Shown in pieces: positions 44,409 to 53,325 of a DNA stretch of 64,000 nucleotides. Below the pieces are notes generated by a model. It did no database searches. It saw only the letters and a list, made by a program, of their open reading frames with translations, and was not told the origin of the DNA. Origin of the DNA: Burkholderia sp. IMCC1007 (GTDB taxonomy: Bacteria; Pseudomonadota; Gammaproteobacteria; Burkholderiales; Burkholderiaceae). The stretch's first letter is position 1. Each line of letters starts with the position of its first letter. The position numbers were made by a program, and so were the translations under genes. The stretch is from positions 186,001 through 250,000 of the forward strand of contig NZ_JAPVQY010000001.1 in the NCBI RefSeq assembly GCF_027257875.1, written 5' to 3'.

Positions 44409-44618
44409 ATGAGACTCACGACTCGCAAGCTGTGCGTACTGGCGATGGGCATGTTCGCTGCGATGGCGATGGCGCGATACGGTGCCGATCACGTTCCGTC
44501 GCCGCCGTATGCGGCCGGCATCCTGCAGTGCCGCTCGGTCGACCAGAACGGCCTGCCGATCGGTTGCGTGCCGATCGATCCGTCGCACTTCGGTTTCGCC
44601 GCATTGCGCGGCATGTGA
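44409..44618 (+). CDS. Small exported protein, 69 aa, two cysteines
   Basis: Unrecognised. 'MRLTTRKLCVLAMGMFAAMA' is a clear signal peptide, cleaved perhaps near residue 22. The mature 45 or so residues hold two cysteines in 'ILQCRSVDQNGLPIGCVPID', enough for one disulfide. AAGGAGA precedes the ATG, so translation is likely real. It lies 299 nt before the flavin dehydrogenase gene on the same strand, with a GC hairpin between (44652-44659 with 44669-44676), so it may be its own unit. Confidence 0.65.
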   Translation: MRLTTRKLCVLAMGMFAAMAMARYGADHVPSPPYAAGILQCRSVDQNGLPIGCVPIDPSHFGFAALRGM

Positions 44619-44917
44619 CGCCGGCGCGGCCGCGCGCCGTGTCGGAAGGATGCCGCCGCGATACGGGTGCGGCGGCGTACGAACCGCTTGCGCGAAGGCC
44701 ATCGCGCCTTCGCTGCGCATCGGCCGAGTTGCATTGCCGATCCAGTCTCTCGTCATTCGATTCCCGGCCGCCGCGCGATGTCACGCGGTGGCCCACGTTC
44801 ACGGCGCAGCACGCCCGTGCCGGCCTCCACGGCGCGGTGACGTTCGTATCCGGGCGAGCCGCCGCCCCGACCATCACCATCGCCTTTCACGCATTTCGTT
44901 CACGCCTATCCACGCCC

Positions 44918-46414
44918 ATGTCATCCGAATACTCCCTGACCCGCCCCCTGAACGCCCGCGACGTGCATCGCTGGGACGCCGAACACGACGTCGTGATCGT
45001 CGGCTTCGGCGCAGCCGGCGCATGCGCGGCGATCGAAGCCGCGAGCGCCGGCGCCGACACGCTGATCGTCGAACGCGCATCGAGCTACGGCGGCACGAGC
45101 GCGCTGTCCGGCGGCGAGATCTACCTCGGCGGCAGCGGCGGCACGCCGGCGCAGCGTCAGGCCGGCTTCGTCGACGAAACCGAGGACCTGTACCGCTACC
45201 TGATGCTCGCGGGCGGCCGCGACGCCGACGAAGCGAAGGTGCGCGTCTATGCGAATGAAAGCCTCGCGCACCACGACTGGCTGGTCGCGCAGGGCCTCAC
45301 GTACAAGAACACGTTCGTCCCCGAGCGGATCGTCGAACCGGAAACCGACGACTGCCTGATCTGGTCGGGCAGCGAGGAAGCGTGGCCGTTCAGCGACGCC
45401 GCGAAGCCGTGCCCGCGCGGCCACACGCCGCAATGGCCCGGCTGGGGCGGCGGGCAGATGCTGATGCGCGTGCTGGCCGAGCGCGTGCAGGCGCTCGGCG
45501 TCGCGACGCGCTACGACAGCCGCGCGCTTGCGCTGATCGTCGACGATGCCGGCGCGGTGCGCGGCGTCGTGCTGCGTGCGTATGGCGAGACGGCCTTCGT
45601 GCGTGCCCGCCGCGCAGTGATCCTGTGCGCCGGCGGCTTTGCGATGAACCGCGACATGGTGCGCCGGCACGCACCGCAGCTGCTGCGCTCGGACGAACCG
45701 ATCGGCAGCCCCGGCGACGACGGTTCGGGCATCCTGCTCGGCCAGAGCGCGGGCGGCGCGGCGATCCACATGGACCAGGGCTTCGTCAGCCTGCCGTTCT
45801 ACGCGCCGGAATCGCTGATTTACGGAATCTTCGTGAACGCGTGCGGCCAGCGTTTCATCAACGAGGACGGCTATCACGGTCGCACCGGTCATCACGCGTT
45901 CCATCAGGCCGACGACCGGATCTACCTGCTGGTCGATCAGGCGACCTACCAGGAGCCGCCGGCAATCGCGCGGATCGGCATCGCGGCGGCCGGCGAGACC
46001 TGGGAAGAAGTCGAGCGCGACCTGCAGATGCCGGCCGGCACGCTGACGGCGACCGTCGACGTGTACAACCGTCATGCGGCCGAAGGTGTCGATCCGCTGT
46101 TCCACAAGGCGAAGAAATGGCTGAAGCCGCTGATCGAGCCGCCGTTCGTCGCGCTCGATTGCCGGATCGACTACGCGTTCTACCCGCATTTCACGCTGGG
46201 GGGGCTCGATACGCTGCCGACCGGGCAGGTGCTCGACGCGACGCGCACCCCCGTGCCGGGCCTCTATGCGGCCGGCCGCACGAGCTGCGGGCTGCCGCGC
46301 TGGGGCGCCGGATACAGCTCGGGGCTGTCGCTGGCCGACGCGACGTTCTTCGGCCGGCAGGCCGGCCGCCATGCGGCGCAGGGCGCGACCGACACGTTGC
46401 GCAGCGCGGCATAG
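44918..46414 (+). CDS. FAD-dependent oxidoreductase, 3-ketosteroid-delta1-dehydrogenase/fumarate-reductase-like
   Basis: 498 aa. N-terminal 'VIVGFGAAGACAAIEAASAG' (FAD GxGxxG at residues 29-34), then 'RASSYGGTSALSGGEIYLGG', and a C-terminal 'TPVPGLYAAGRTSCGLP' with 'WGAGYSSGLSLADATFFG'. This is the layout of KstD/fumarate-reductase flavoproteins, which insert or remove a C=C bond next to a carbonyl. No signal peptide. Placed beside SDR and NTF2 genes it may desaturate a cyclic ketone in the same pathway. Which substrate class it uses cannot be settled here; a ketosteroid is one option. Confidence 0.84.
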   Translation: MSSEYSLTRPLNARDVHRWDAEHDVVIVGFGAAGACAAIEAASAGADTLIVERASSYGGTSALSGGEIYLGGSGGTPAQRQAGFVDETEDLYRYLMLAGGRDADEAKVRVYANESLAHHDWLVAQGLTYKNTFVPERIVEPETDDCLIWSGSEEAWPFSDAAKPCPRGHTPQWPGWGGGQMLMRVLAERVQALGVATRYDSRALALIVDDAGAVRGVVLRAYGETAFVRARRAVILCAGGFAMNRDMVRRHAPQLLRSDEPIGSPGDDGSGILLGQSAGGAAIHMDQGFVSLPFYAPESLIYGIFVNACGQRFINEDGYHGRTGHHAFHQADDRIYLLVDQATYQEPPAIARIGIAAAGETWEEVERDLQMPAGTLTATVDVYNRHAAEGVDPLFHKAKKWLKPLIEPPFVALDCRIDYAFYPHFTLGGLDTLPTGQVLDATRTPVPGLYAAGRTSCGLPRWGAGYSSGLSLADATFFGRQAGRHAAQGATDTLRSAA

Positions 46415-46429
46415 CGCAGCGTTCATCCG

Positions 46430-46471
46430 AAAAAACGACGCCCCGCGCAACTGCATTGCACCGGGGCGTCG
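46430..46471 (-). terminator. Intrinsic terminator of the phosphatase gene
   Basis: Stem CGACGCCCCG (46436-46445) / CGGGGCGTCG (46462-46471), with A run at 46430-46435 on the plus strand, which reads as U tail for the minus-strand transcript ending 38 nt earlier. It may also stop the converging flavoprotein transcript. Confidence 0.75.
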
Positions 46472-46509
46472 TCGTTCGATGCGGACGTCGCGCAGACGTC
46501 CGCCGATCG

Positions 46510-48174
46510 TCACGCGAGATCGAGCGCGTTGGTCAAATCGCCCGGCGGCGTGGCGTTGCGCGACGCGAACGCGTTGTCGCGTGCGGCGACACCGTCGAGC
46601 GGCGCGAGCCCGTGCACGCGGCTGATGAAGCGCAGGATCGAGTTCGTGTCGTACAGCGTGTGATCGACGTGGCCCTTCTTCGCGAACGGCGAGATCACCA
46701 GCGCCGGAATCCGCGAGCCCGGGCCCCAGCGATCGCCGACCGGCGGCGCGACGTGATCCCACCAGCCGCCGTTCTCGTCGTGCGTCATCACGATCACCGT
46801 GTTCGCCCACTGCGGGCCGCGCCGGATGTGCTCGATCACGTTCGCGATGTGCCGATCGCCCGATTCGACGTCCGCGTACCCCGCATGCATGTTGAGGTTG
46901 CCCTGCGGCTTGTAGAACGCGACGGCCGGCAGCCGGCCCGCGTCGATGTCGGCGATGAAGTGGTTGGTCGACGGCGCGTCGCCGAGGCCCGCGTCGCGCA
47001 GGTGCCGGCGGCGCGCGTCGGTGCCCGGCGCGAAGTTCGCGAAGTAGTTGAACGGCTGGTGGTGGTACTGGAAATCGGGCACGGTGCCCGTGTCGCGATG
47101 GTCGAGCGCGTACTGCCACGCGCCGCTGTACCACGCCCAGTCGACGTTCTTTTCCGACAGCCGATCGCCGATCGTCGCATGAACCTGCGGCGGGATCACG
47201 CGGTGATCGGACGGGTCCGCATACGCGGCGTTGCCCGGGTCGGGCGGCGGCACGTAGCTCGGCTGGTACGGCGGCGCCATCGTGTTGACGCCGTAGCCGT
47301 CGGGCGTCAGCGGGCCGTCGCCCGCGAACTTCGGCGGACCGTCGAGCGCGGATGCCGGCGAATCGGCGGCGAGCGTCAGGCGCGTGCCGGCCCGATCGTC
47401 GCCGTCGACCTTCGACAGCAGCTTCGCCGCATGCGGGTGCTTGTGCGCGTCCGGATAGATCGGCGGTTGCGCGGAAATCAGGAACATGTGGTTGAGCCAC
47501 GAACCGCCGAAGGCCGCCATGAAGAAGTTGTCGCACAGCGTGTATTGCCGCGCGAGATTCCACAGCCGCAGCGTGTCGGCGGAATTGCGGTAGTGGCCCA
47601 TCACGAGGCCGCCCGAATCGGCCCACGCGGCGAACTGGTTGTTGCGGCCGCCCGCGATCTGCATCTGGTTCTGGTAGAAGCGGTGCCACAGGTCGCGCGT
47701 GATCACGCCGTTCGGCAGCGGCTTGCCTTGCGGGTCGGCGAGCCGGAACGGCGCGTTCGGCAGGTTCACGATGTCGCGTTCGGCGATCGCGTAGCGCTTG
47801 CCGCCCACTTCCTGCGCCTGCGGCACGAGCCCGCCCCAGATCTTCGGCAGCACCGGCAGCGGCGTCTTGCCGTCGCGATCGAGCTGCTGCGCATGCGCGG
47901 GCTGCACGTCGCTCAGCGGATAGCGCACGCCCGGGAAATCGCCGTACAGATTCGCGAAACTGCGGTTCTCCGCGAAGATCACGACGATGTGGCGCACCTG
48001 CCGGCGCAGCGCTTCGTCGAGCCGCAGGTCGGCGGCGGAACGCGGCGCGCTGCCCGGCGTGGTCTCGCAGCCGCTGAGCGCGACGCCTGCGCCCAGCGCG
48101 GCGAGGCCGCCGAGTACGCGGCGGCGCTCGGGATCCACGGGAAGGTCGTCGGGGCGATCGGGGGTGTCGTTCAC
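46510..48174 (-). CDS. Exported phosphoesterase (AcpA acid phosphatase / phospholipase C family)
   Basis: 554 aa. N-terminal twin-arginine-like lipoprotein signal: 'PERRRVLGGLAALGAGVALS' followed by GCE, giving a lipobox LSGC. The catalytic start 'RHIVVIFAENRSFANLYGDF' and the metal segment 'MTHDENGGWWDHVAP' are hallmarks of the PF04185 phosphoesterases. Phosphate release from monoesters or phospholipids outside the cytoplasm is expected. The start is GTG at 48174 with GAGGAG 10 nt upstream; an in-frame ATG at 48264 would bury the signal. A Pho-box-like repeat lies in the upstream divergent region. Confidence 0.87.
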   Translation of the reverse strand: MNDTPDRPDDLPVDPERRRVLGGLAALGAGVALSGCETTPGSAPRSAADLRLDEALRRQVRHIVVIFAENRSFANLYGDFPGVRYPLSDVQPAHAQQLDRDGKTPLPVLPKIWGGLVPQAQEVGGKRYAIAERDIVNLPNAPFRLADPQGKPLPNGVITRDLWHRFYQNQMQIAGGRNNQFAAWADSGGLVMGHYRNSADTLRLWNLARQYTLCDNFFMAAFGGSWLNHMFLISAQPPIYPDAHKHPHAAKLLSKVDGDDRAGTRLTLAADSPASALDGPPKFAGDGPLTPDGYGVNTMAPPYQPSYVPPPDPGNAAYADPSDHRVIPPQVHATIGDRLSEKNVDWAWYSGAWQYALDHRDTGTVPDFQYHHQPFNYFANFAPGTDARRRHLRDAGLGDAPSTNHFIADIDAGRLPAVAFYKPQGNLNMHAGYADVESGDRHIANVIEHIRRGPQWANTVIVMTHDENGGWWDHVAPPVGDRWGPGSRIPALVISPFAKKGHVDHTLYDTNSILRFISRVHGLAPLDGVAARDNAFASRNATPPGDLTNALDLA

Positions 48175-48597
48175 GTCGTGTGCTCCTCGAAGGTCGGTGG
48201 TCGTTCGATGTGCGGCAGCGTCGCACAGCCTGCCGCGACGCGACACGGGACGCAACAGCCGCACGGCGATTGCGCCACGCCATGCGGTGTCACAAAAATG
48301 TCACGAATGCGACTATAACGCGGCCGGCCGCGCCGATGAAAGGTGTTTGTCGGATACTGCGCGACGCGCGCGCGCGAACTAGACTTGAACGAGAGGCGAC
48401 GCGAAATGGCGTTGCCCTGGAGGAGGTCGCCCGGCGGCGTCGGCCGACGGTGCCGCCGCGGTGTCATTCATGCGACGAAACGAGGCGACGATGGCGCGGA
48501 TGCATGCCGTGCGCACGTGGCTGCCGATGCCGCGTGCCGGCCATGCACGCGAGCACGCGTCAGCGCGCCGTACGGTGCACGCAGCCGGCCCGATGCG
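48175..48597. other. Divergent gap between phosphatase and ftsH-like genes
   Basis: 423 bp without a recognisable gene. It holds a Pho-box-like direct repeat with a -10-like TATAAC after it. The ftsH-type frame stays open up to 48343 but the extra N-terminus is Arg/Ala/Cys-rich and unlike any FtsH. Confidence 0.55.
48288..48319 (+). promoter_or_regulatory. Pho-box-like promoter element
   Basis: TGTCAC at 48288-48293 and again at 48299-48304, exactly 11 bp apart, with AAAAA between: the spacing and sequence of PhoB boxes. A -10-like TATAAC follows at 48314-48319, at the right distance for a Pho promoter reading toward ftsH. PhoB control is inferred. Confidence 0.5.
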
Positions 48598-50571
48598 ATG
48601 GACAGGAAACTCGATTACGCAGGATTGCTGATTGCGGCCGGCTTCTTCGTGCTGTTCGCCGCGCAGTTGCTGATGCTGCGTCCGGCGTCGACGGTGATCG
48701 CGTACAGCGATTTCCACCGGCTCGTCGCGGCGCGGCTCGTCGACGATCTCGAGATCGGCCCGACCGCGATCTCGGGCACGTTGAAGATGCCGCAGGCCGG
48801 CGCGATGCTGCCGGCGTCCGAGGTCGAGGCCGCGAAGTCGGCCGGCACGCCGTCGCACTTCCTGACCAATCGCGTGACCGACCCGCAACTGATCGATGCG
48901 CTGGCCAGCGCCGGCATTCGCTATCACGGCGCGTCCGACACCGGCTGGATCACGTCGCTCGCATCGTGGCTGGTGCCGCTCGTCGCGTTCGTGTTCATCT
49001 GGAACCTGATGCTGCGCAAGCGCGGCGGGTTGCAGGACTTCACCGGAATGGGCAAGAGCCGCGCACGCGTGTACGTGCAGAAGGAAACCGGCATCACGTT
49101 CGACGACATCGCCGGCATCGACGAAGCGAAGGCCGAGTTGCAGCAGCTCGTCGCGTTCCTGCGCAACCCCGATCGCTATCAGCGGCTCGGCGGCAAGATC
49201 CCGAAGGGCGTGCTCGTGGTCGGCGCGCCGGGCACCGGCAAGACGCTGCTCGCACGCGCTGTGGCCGGTGAAGCGGCCGTGCCGTTCTTCTCCATCAGCG
49301 GCTCCGCATTCGTCGAGATGTTCGTCGGCGTGGGCGCGGCGCGCGTGCGCGACCTGTTCGAGCAGGCGCAGCAGAAGGCGCCGTGCATCGTGTTCGTCGA
49401 CGAGCTCGATGCGCTCGGCAAGGTGCGCGGCGTCGGCCCGATGTCGGGCAACGACGAGCGCGAGCAGACGCTCAACCAGCTGCTCGTCGAGATGGACGGC
49501 TTCCAGGCCGGCTCCGGCGTGATCATCATGGCCGCGACCAACCGGCCGGAGATTCTCGATCCGGCTTTGTTGCGCCCGGGCCGCTTCGATCGTCACATCG
49601 CGATCGACCGGCCCGACGTGAACGGCCGCCGCCAGATCCTTGGCGTGCATGTGAAGCGCGTGAAGCTCGCGGCCGACGTCGATCTCGGCGAACTCGCGTC
49701 GCGTACGCCGGGCTTCGTCGGCGCCGATCTCGCGAACGTCGTGAACGAAGCCGCGCTGCATGCGGCCGAACTCGGCAAGCCGGCAATCGGGATGGACGAT
49801 TTCGACGAGGCGATCGATCGCGCGCTCACCGGCCTCGAGCGCAAGAGCCGCGTGATGAACGCGCAGGAGAAGCTGACGATCGCGTATCACGAGGCCGGTC
49901 ATGCGCTCGTCGCGGAGAGCCGCGCGCATTGCGATCCGGTGAAGAAGGTGTCGATCATTCCGCGCGGCGTCGCGGCGCTCGGCTACACGCAGCAGGTGCC
50001 GACCGAGGATCGCTACGTCCTGCGCCGCAGCGAACTGCTCGATCGCATCGATGCGCTGCTCGGCGGGCGTGTGGCGGAAGAACTCGTGTTCGGCGACGTG
50101 TCGACGGGCGCGCAGAACGATCTCGAACGTGCGACCGCGATGGCGCGCCACATGGTCATGCAGTACGGGATGAGCGAGAAGATCGGGCTCGCGACGTTCG
50201 ACGACGGCGAAGCGCGCTCCGGCATACCGGGCGGATGGCATGCGGGCGACGGCCGGTGCAGCGAGCACACCGCGCGGATGATCGATGACGAAGTGCATAC
50301 GCTGTTGACCGACGCGCATGCGCGGGTCGCGGCGACGCTCGCCGAGCGTCGTGATGTGCTGGAGCGCATCGCGCGGCGCTTGCTCGAATGCGAGGTGCTC
50401 GAACGCGACACGTTGCAGGCGCTGATCGACGGGCGTATTGAAACTTCCGGGCCCACCGCACCGTCTGCTGCCGACTGCACGCTGACCGCAGGCACGAACG
50501 CAACGGAGCAGGCGACGGCGGTCGAGCGCGATTTCGTCGCGTACGGGACGCCGCGCGAACCTGAACGCTGA
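48598..50571 (+). CDS. ftsH: FtsH-type membrane AAA+ zinc metalloprotease (second-type)
   Basis: 657 aa. Two membrane segments (about 9-27 and 122-138) around a periplasmic part, Walker A 'GAPGTGKT' (209-216), Walker B '[12 protein letters not shown]', second region of homology '[20 protein letters not shown]', and zinc motif HEAGH (431-435). The family degrades membrane and regulatory proteins with ATP. The Walker B Leu-Asp variant and a diverged C-terminus ('[18 protein letters not shown]' in place of the usual G-x-x-x-F-L-G segment) suggest a paralogue rather than the housekeeping FtsH, which should be next to ftsJ. An ATG at 48598 gives a normal N-terminus. Confidence 0.92.
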   Translation: MDRKLDYAGLLIAAGFFVLFAAQLLMLRPASTVIAYSDFHRLVAARLVDDLEIGPTAISGTLKMPQAGAMLPASEVEAAKSAGTPSHFLTNRVTDPQLIDALASAGIRYHGASDTGWITSLASWLVPLVAFVFIWNLMLRKRGGLQDFTGMGKSRARVYVQKETGITFDDIAGIDEAKAELQQLVAFLRNPDRYQRLGGKIPKGVLVVGAPGTGKTLLARAVAGEAAVPFFSISGSAFVEMFVGVGAARVRDLFEQAQQKAPCIVFVDELDALGKVRGVGPMSGNDEREQTLNQLLVEMDGFQAGSGVIIMAATNRPEILDPALLRPGRFDRHIAIDRPDVNGRRQILGVHVKRVKLAADVDLGELASRTPGFVGADLANVVNEAALHAAELGKPAIGMDDFDEAIDRALTGLERKSRVMNAQEKLTIAYHEAGHALVAESRAHCDPVKKVSIIPRGVAALGYTQQVPTEDRYVLRRSELLDRIDALLGGRVAEELVFGDVSTGAQNDLERATAMARHMVMQYGMSEKIGLATFDDGEARSGIPGGWHAGDGRCSEHTARMIDDEVHTLLTDAHARVAATLAERRDVLERIARRLLECEVLERDTLQALIDGRIETSGPTAPSAADCTLTAGTNATEQATAVERDFVAYGTPREPER

Positions 50572-50685
50572 AGCACGGATCGCACTCGACGCGGCGCGCA
50601 CTCAGTGACGATCACGTCACGTCGGCGACGCGATGCGCATGTGCCGGTCTTCCTTTCCCTTTCTCTTGCCAGCCACGGAGTCGCC

Positions 50686-51153
50686 ATGAGCGAGGCGCAC
50701 GTATCGGTCGATGTCGCGCAGCACGCGCGTTTCAGTTTCGAAGTCACGTTTGCCGGCACCGATCTGTCGCCGGTGCTCACCGACGAGCCGCCGCCGTTCG
50801 GCGAAGGGCGCGGACCGAATCCGGTCCGGTTGCTCGCGGCAGCGGTGGCGAGTTGCCTCGCGGCGAGCCTGTTGTTCGCATTGCAAAAACAGCGCGTCGA
50901 TCCGCAGCCGGTCAGCGCGCATATCGACGTCGACATGGTGCAGAGCGACGCGGGGCGCGTGCGCGTCGGCGCGATGTCCGTCACGTTGTCGGTCGGCAGG
51001 ACGTGGGCCGATCTCGCGGTGGCGGCGCGCGCGCTCGATCACTTCGATGCGTATTGCGTGGTGACCGAAAGCATGCGCGACGGCATCCCGATCGCGGTGA
51101 CGGTGCAGGACGTGAATGGCGTGGTGCTCGATCGCGAGACGACCGGCGTGTGA
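50686..51153 (+). CDS. OsmC-family protein
   Basis: 155 aa. The OsmC/YhfA pattern: 'RGPNPVRLLAAAVASCLAAS' with the Cys of the active pair, and 'VTESMRDGIPIAVTVQD' where OsmC proteins usually have C-P-V; here that second cysteine position reads 'DAYCVVTES'. Both cysteines (about residues 64 and 125) are therefore present. Such proteins reduce organic peroxides. It lies 114 nt after ftsH and converges on otsA, grouping three stress-type genes. Confidence 0.8.
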   Translation: MSEAHVSVDVAQHARFSFEVTFAGTDLSPVLTDEPPPFGEGRGPNPVRLLAAAVASCLAASLLFALQKQRVDPQPVSAHIDVDMVQSDAGRVRVGAMSVTLSVGRTWADLAVAARALDHFDAYCVVTESMRDGIPIAVTVQDVNGVVLDRETTGV

Positions 51154-51175
51154 GCGTGCGGCAGGATGGGACGCG

Positions 51176-52582
51176 TCAGGACTCGGTCGCGGCGGCGACT
51201 TCGGCGGCTTCGGTGAGCGCGTCGAGAAAGTGCGTGCGCCACCAGCGCACGTCGGTCTTGCGCACGATCGCCATCAGCGCGTCATGACGCCGGCGCCGCT
51301 CTTCGAGCGGCATCGTCAGCGCGCGCTGGATCGCCTGCGCGGTGCCTTGCGTGTCGTACGGATTGACGAGCAGCGCCGGCTTCAGTTGTTCGGCCGCGCC
51401 CGCGAAACGCGACAGCACGAGCACGCCCGGATCGGTTTCGTCCTGCGCGGCGAGAAACTCCTTCGCGACCAGGTTCATCCCGTCGCGCAGCGGCGTGACG
51501 AGCGCGACGCGGCTCGCGCGATAGAGGCCCGGCAAGCGCTTGCGCGCGACCGTGCGGTGGATGTAGCGCATCGGCATCCATTCGAGCTCGCCGTAGTCGC
51601 CGTTGATCGCGCCGCACAGGCTGTCCATCTCGCGGCGCAGATCGTCGTACGCACCGAGATCCTCGCGACTCGGCGCGGCGATCTGGATCAGCGTCGCGCG
51701 ATCGCGGTTCTCCGGATACTGTTCGAGCAACTGGCGGAACGCATGTACGCGCTGCGGCAGCCCCTTCGTGTAGTCGAGCCGGTCGACGCCGACGAGCAGC
51801 TGGCGCCGCGAGTATTCGTCGCGCATCCGCTCGAACATGTCGATGCCGTCGCGATTCTCCGCGAGCGCCGCGAATTCGTCGACGTCGATGCCGATCGGAA
51901 ACGCACCGGCCGACAGCGTGCGGCCGAACGCGCGCAGGCGGCCGTCGGGCAGGCGCGCGGCGCCTGCTTCGGCTTCGACGTAGTGCTCGAAGTGCAGCAG
52001 ATCACATTCGGTCTGGAAACCGACGAGGTCGTACGCGAACAGCGAACGCATCAGCCATTCGTGTTCCGGAATCGCGGCCATGATCGGCGGCGGCGGCATC
52101 GGGATGTGCAGGAAGAAGCCGATCGGGTTTCGGCAACCCGTCGCACGCAGTTCGGCCGCGAGCGGAATCAGCTGATAGTCGTGGACCCACACGGTATCGT
52201 CGGGGCGCAGCAGCGTGCTCAGCTTGCGCGCGAACAACTGGTTCACGCGCCGGTAGCCGTCGGCGAAGCGGCGATCGAACTGTGCGAGGTCGAGCCGGTA
52301 GTGGAACACCGGCCACAGCACGTTGTTCGAGTAGCCGAGGTAATACGCGTCGTAATGCTGCGGATCGAGATCGATCGTCGCGAGCTGAACGCCGCCGACG
52401 TTCTGGATCTGCACGTCGTCGCCATGCGCGGGATGTTCGCCTTCGCCACGTAGCTTGCCGCTCCAGCCGAACCAGACGCCGCCTGATTCCTGCAGGCTGT
52501 CCTTCACGGCGACGGCGAGCCCGCCGGCCGCGGCTTTACGGGGATCTGCGATGCGATTGGATACGACGACGAGTCGGCTCAC
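51176..52582 (-). CDS. otsA: Alpha,alpha-trehalose-phosphate synthase (UDP-forming)
   Basis: 468-aa GT20 glycosyltransferase. 'RLVVVSNRIADPRKAAAGGL', 'WVHDYQLIPLAAELR', 'FFLHIPMPPPPIM', 'VDRLDYTKGLPQRVHAF' and 'LVTPLRDGMNLVAKEFLAAQ' are the family landmarks. It makes trehalose 6-phosphate from UDP-glucose and glucose 6-phosphate, for osmotic and desiccation protection. The start is set at the GTG at 52582 because AGGAGA lies 5 nt upstream and the protein then begins right at the first strand; an ATG at 52612 lacks a ribosome site. otsB is not in the window. Confidence 0.95.
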   Translation of the reverse strand: MSRLVVVSNRIADPRKAAAGGLAVAVKDSLQESGGVWFGWSGKLRGEGEHPAHGDDVQIQNVGGVQLATIDLDPQHYDAYYLGYSNNVLWPVFHYRLDLAQFDRRFADGYRRVNQLFARKLSTLLRPDDTVWVHDYQLIPLAAELRATGCRNPIGFFLHIPMPPPPIMAAIPEHEWLMRSLFAYDLVGFQTECDLLHFEHYVEAEAGAARLPDGRLRAFGRTLSAGAFPIGIDVDEFAALAENRDGIDMFERMRDEYSRRQLLVGVDRLDYTKGLPQRVHAFRQLLEQYPENRDRATLIQIAAPSREDLGAYDDLRREMDSLCGAINGDYGELEWMPMRYIHRTVARKRLPGLYRASRVALVTPLRDGMNLVAKEFLAAQDETDPGVLVLSRFAGAAEQLKPALLVNPYDTQGTAQAIQRALTMPLEERRRRHDALMAIVRKTDVRWWRTHFLDALTEAAEVAAATES

Positions 52583-52939
52583 CAGTTCTCCTGCGACGGT
52601 TGGGGAATTCATGCGGCCAGGGCGCGAAGCGGACGCCGCCATCGACGCAGAACGCAATGGGGCCGCGATGCGATCGGACGGGAATCAGGGCGCGCGATTC
52701 GCCGTTCGAACGTGAAGTGCTGTTTTAAGCATACTCGTCATTGGGCTGATTTAAAAGTGCATGATCGGGATCAATGGACCTGCAGAAGTGATGCGCGACG
52801 CGCTGCGTTTCGCGTGCCTATCGCGTTTTCAGGCCGGGACCGAAAATTGCGCAGGGCTGCAAACGCAGTGTGGGCATAGGAGGCGGAGAGGGGGAAGGGC
52901 GTTGTAGGCGATGTGAATTATTGTGCTCGCGCACATGTC

Positions 52940-53229
52940 GTGGCGAGCGCAATCGTATCGGCATGGCGTCGATTGGGTCGAACGCGTCGTGCCGATCGGC
53001 TGCAATGTGCCGGGCGGGAGCGGGGTGCGCGCGGATGCTTGGACAGTGCGTGCGCGTGGTGCGTGATGCGTGGTCCGTTCGATTCAGTGCTCGTGCATCG
53101 CAGCGGGATAGCGTCGATGCGGTTGAACGCGTGACGCTGATTCGAATTCAAATTGCGGGCGGAAGCGAAGAGTGCGCGAATGCTTGGGCAGTGCATGCAC
53201 GTGATGTGCGGTTCGGTGTTCGCGGTGTT
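52940..53229. repeat. Imperfect tandem repeat, 145-bp period, two copies
   Basis: Matching blocks recur exactly 145 bp apart: GCGTCGAT (52966/53111), AACGCG (52981/53126), the CGGGCGG-AGCG block, and GCGCG-ATGCTTGG-CAGTGC (about 53029/53174). The best 33-bp block has about six mismatches. Copy limits are approximate because the edges have drifted. Confidence 0.75.
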
Positions 53230-53274
53230 CCGTTTCATTCGCATCCCGCGACGGTTCACGCGAGCACGATGGTG

Positions 53275-53316
53275 CGATGGCGCGGCCGGGCGTCGTCCCC
53301 AGCGGCCGCGCCATCG
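53275..53316 (-). terminator. Large hairpin after the chemoreceptor gene
   Basis: Perfect 14-bp arms (53275-53288 and 53303-53316, core GGCGCGGCCG) with a 14-nt loop, 10 nt past the chemoreceptor stop. No U run follows. Confidence 0.5.
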
Positions 53317-53325
53317 TGTCCGCCG

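Larger units (their letters stand above)
52583..53325. other. Long gene-free region with a duplicated segment
   Basis: 743 bp between otsA and the chemoreceptor. Frames here are short and lack protein character, and base composition shifts toward G/T-rich on the plus strand. It contains the two-copy 145-bp repeat and a hairpin. The otsA promoter must be near its left end, where A/T-rich bases (52725-52765) appear. Confidence 0.6.

Noticed and set aside
44921-48283. Minus-strand open frame of 1120 codons
   Set aside because: Antisense to the flavin dehydrogenase and out of frame with the phosphatase; low-complexity Arg/Ala composition.
48379-50601. Minus-strand frame across the ftsH gene
   Set aside because: The plus strand has all FtsH motifs; the minus frame is a shadow.
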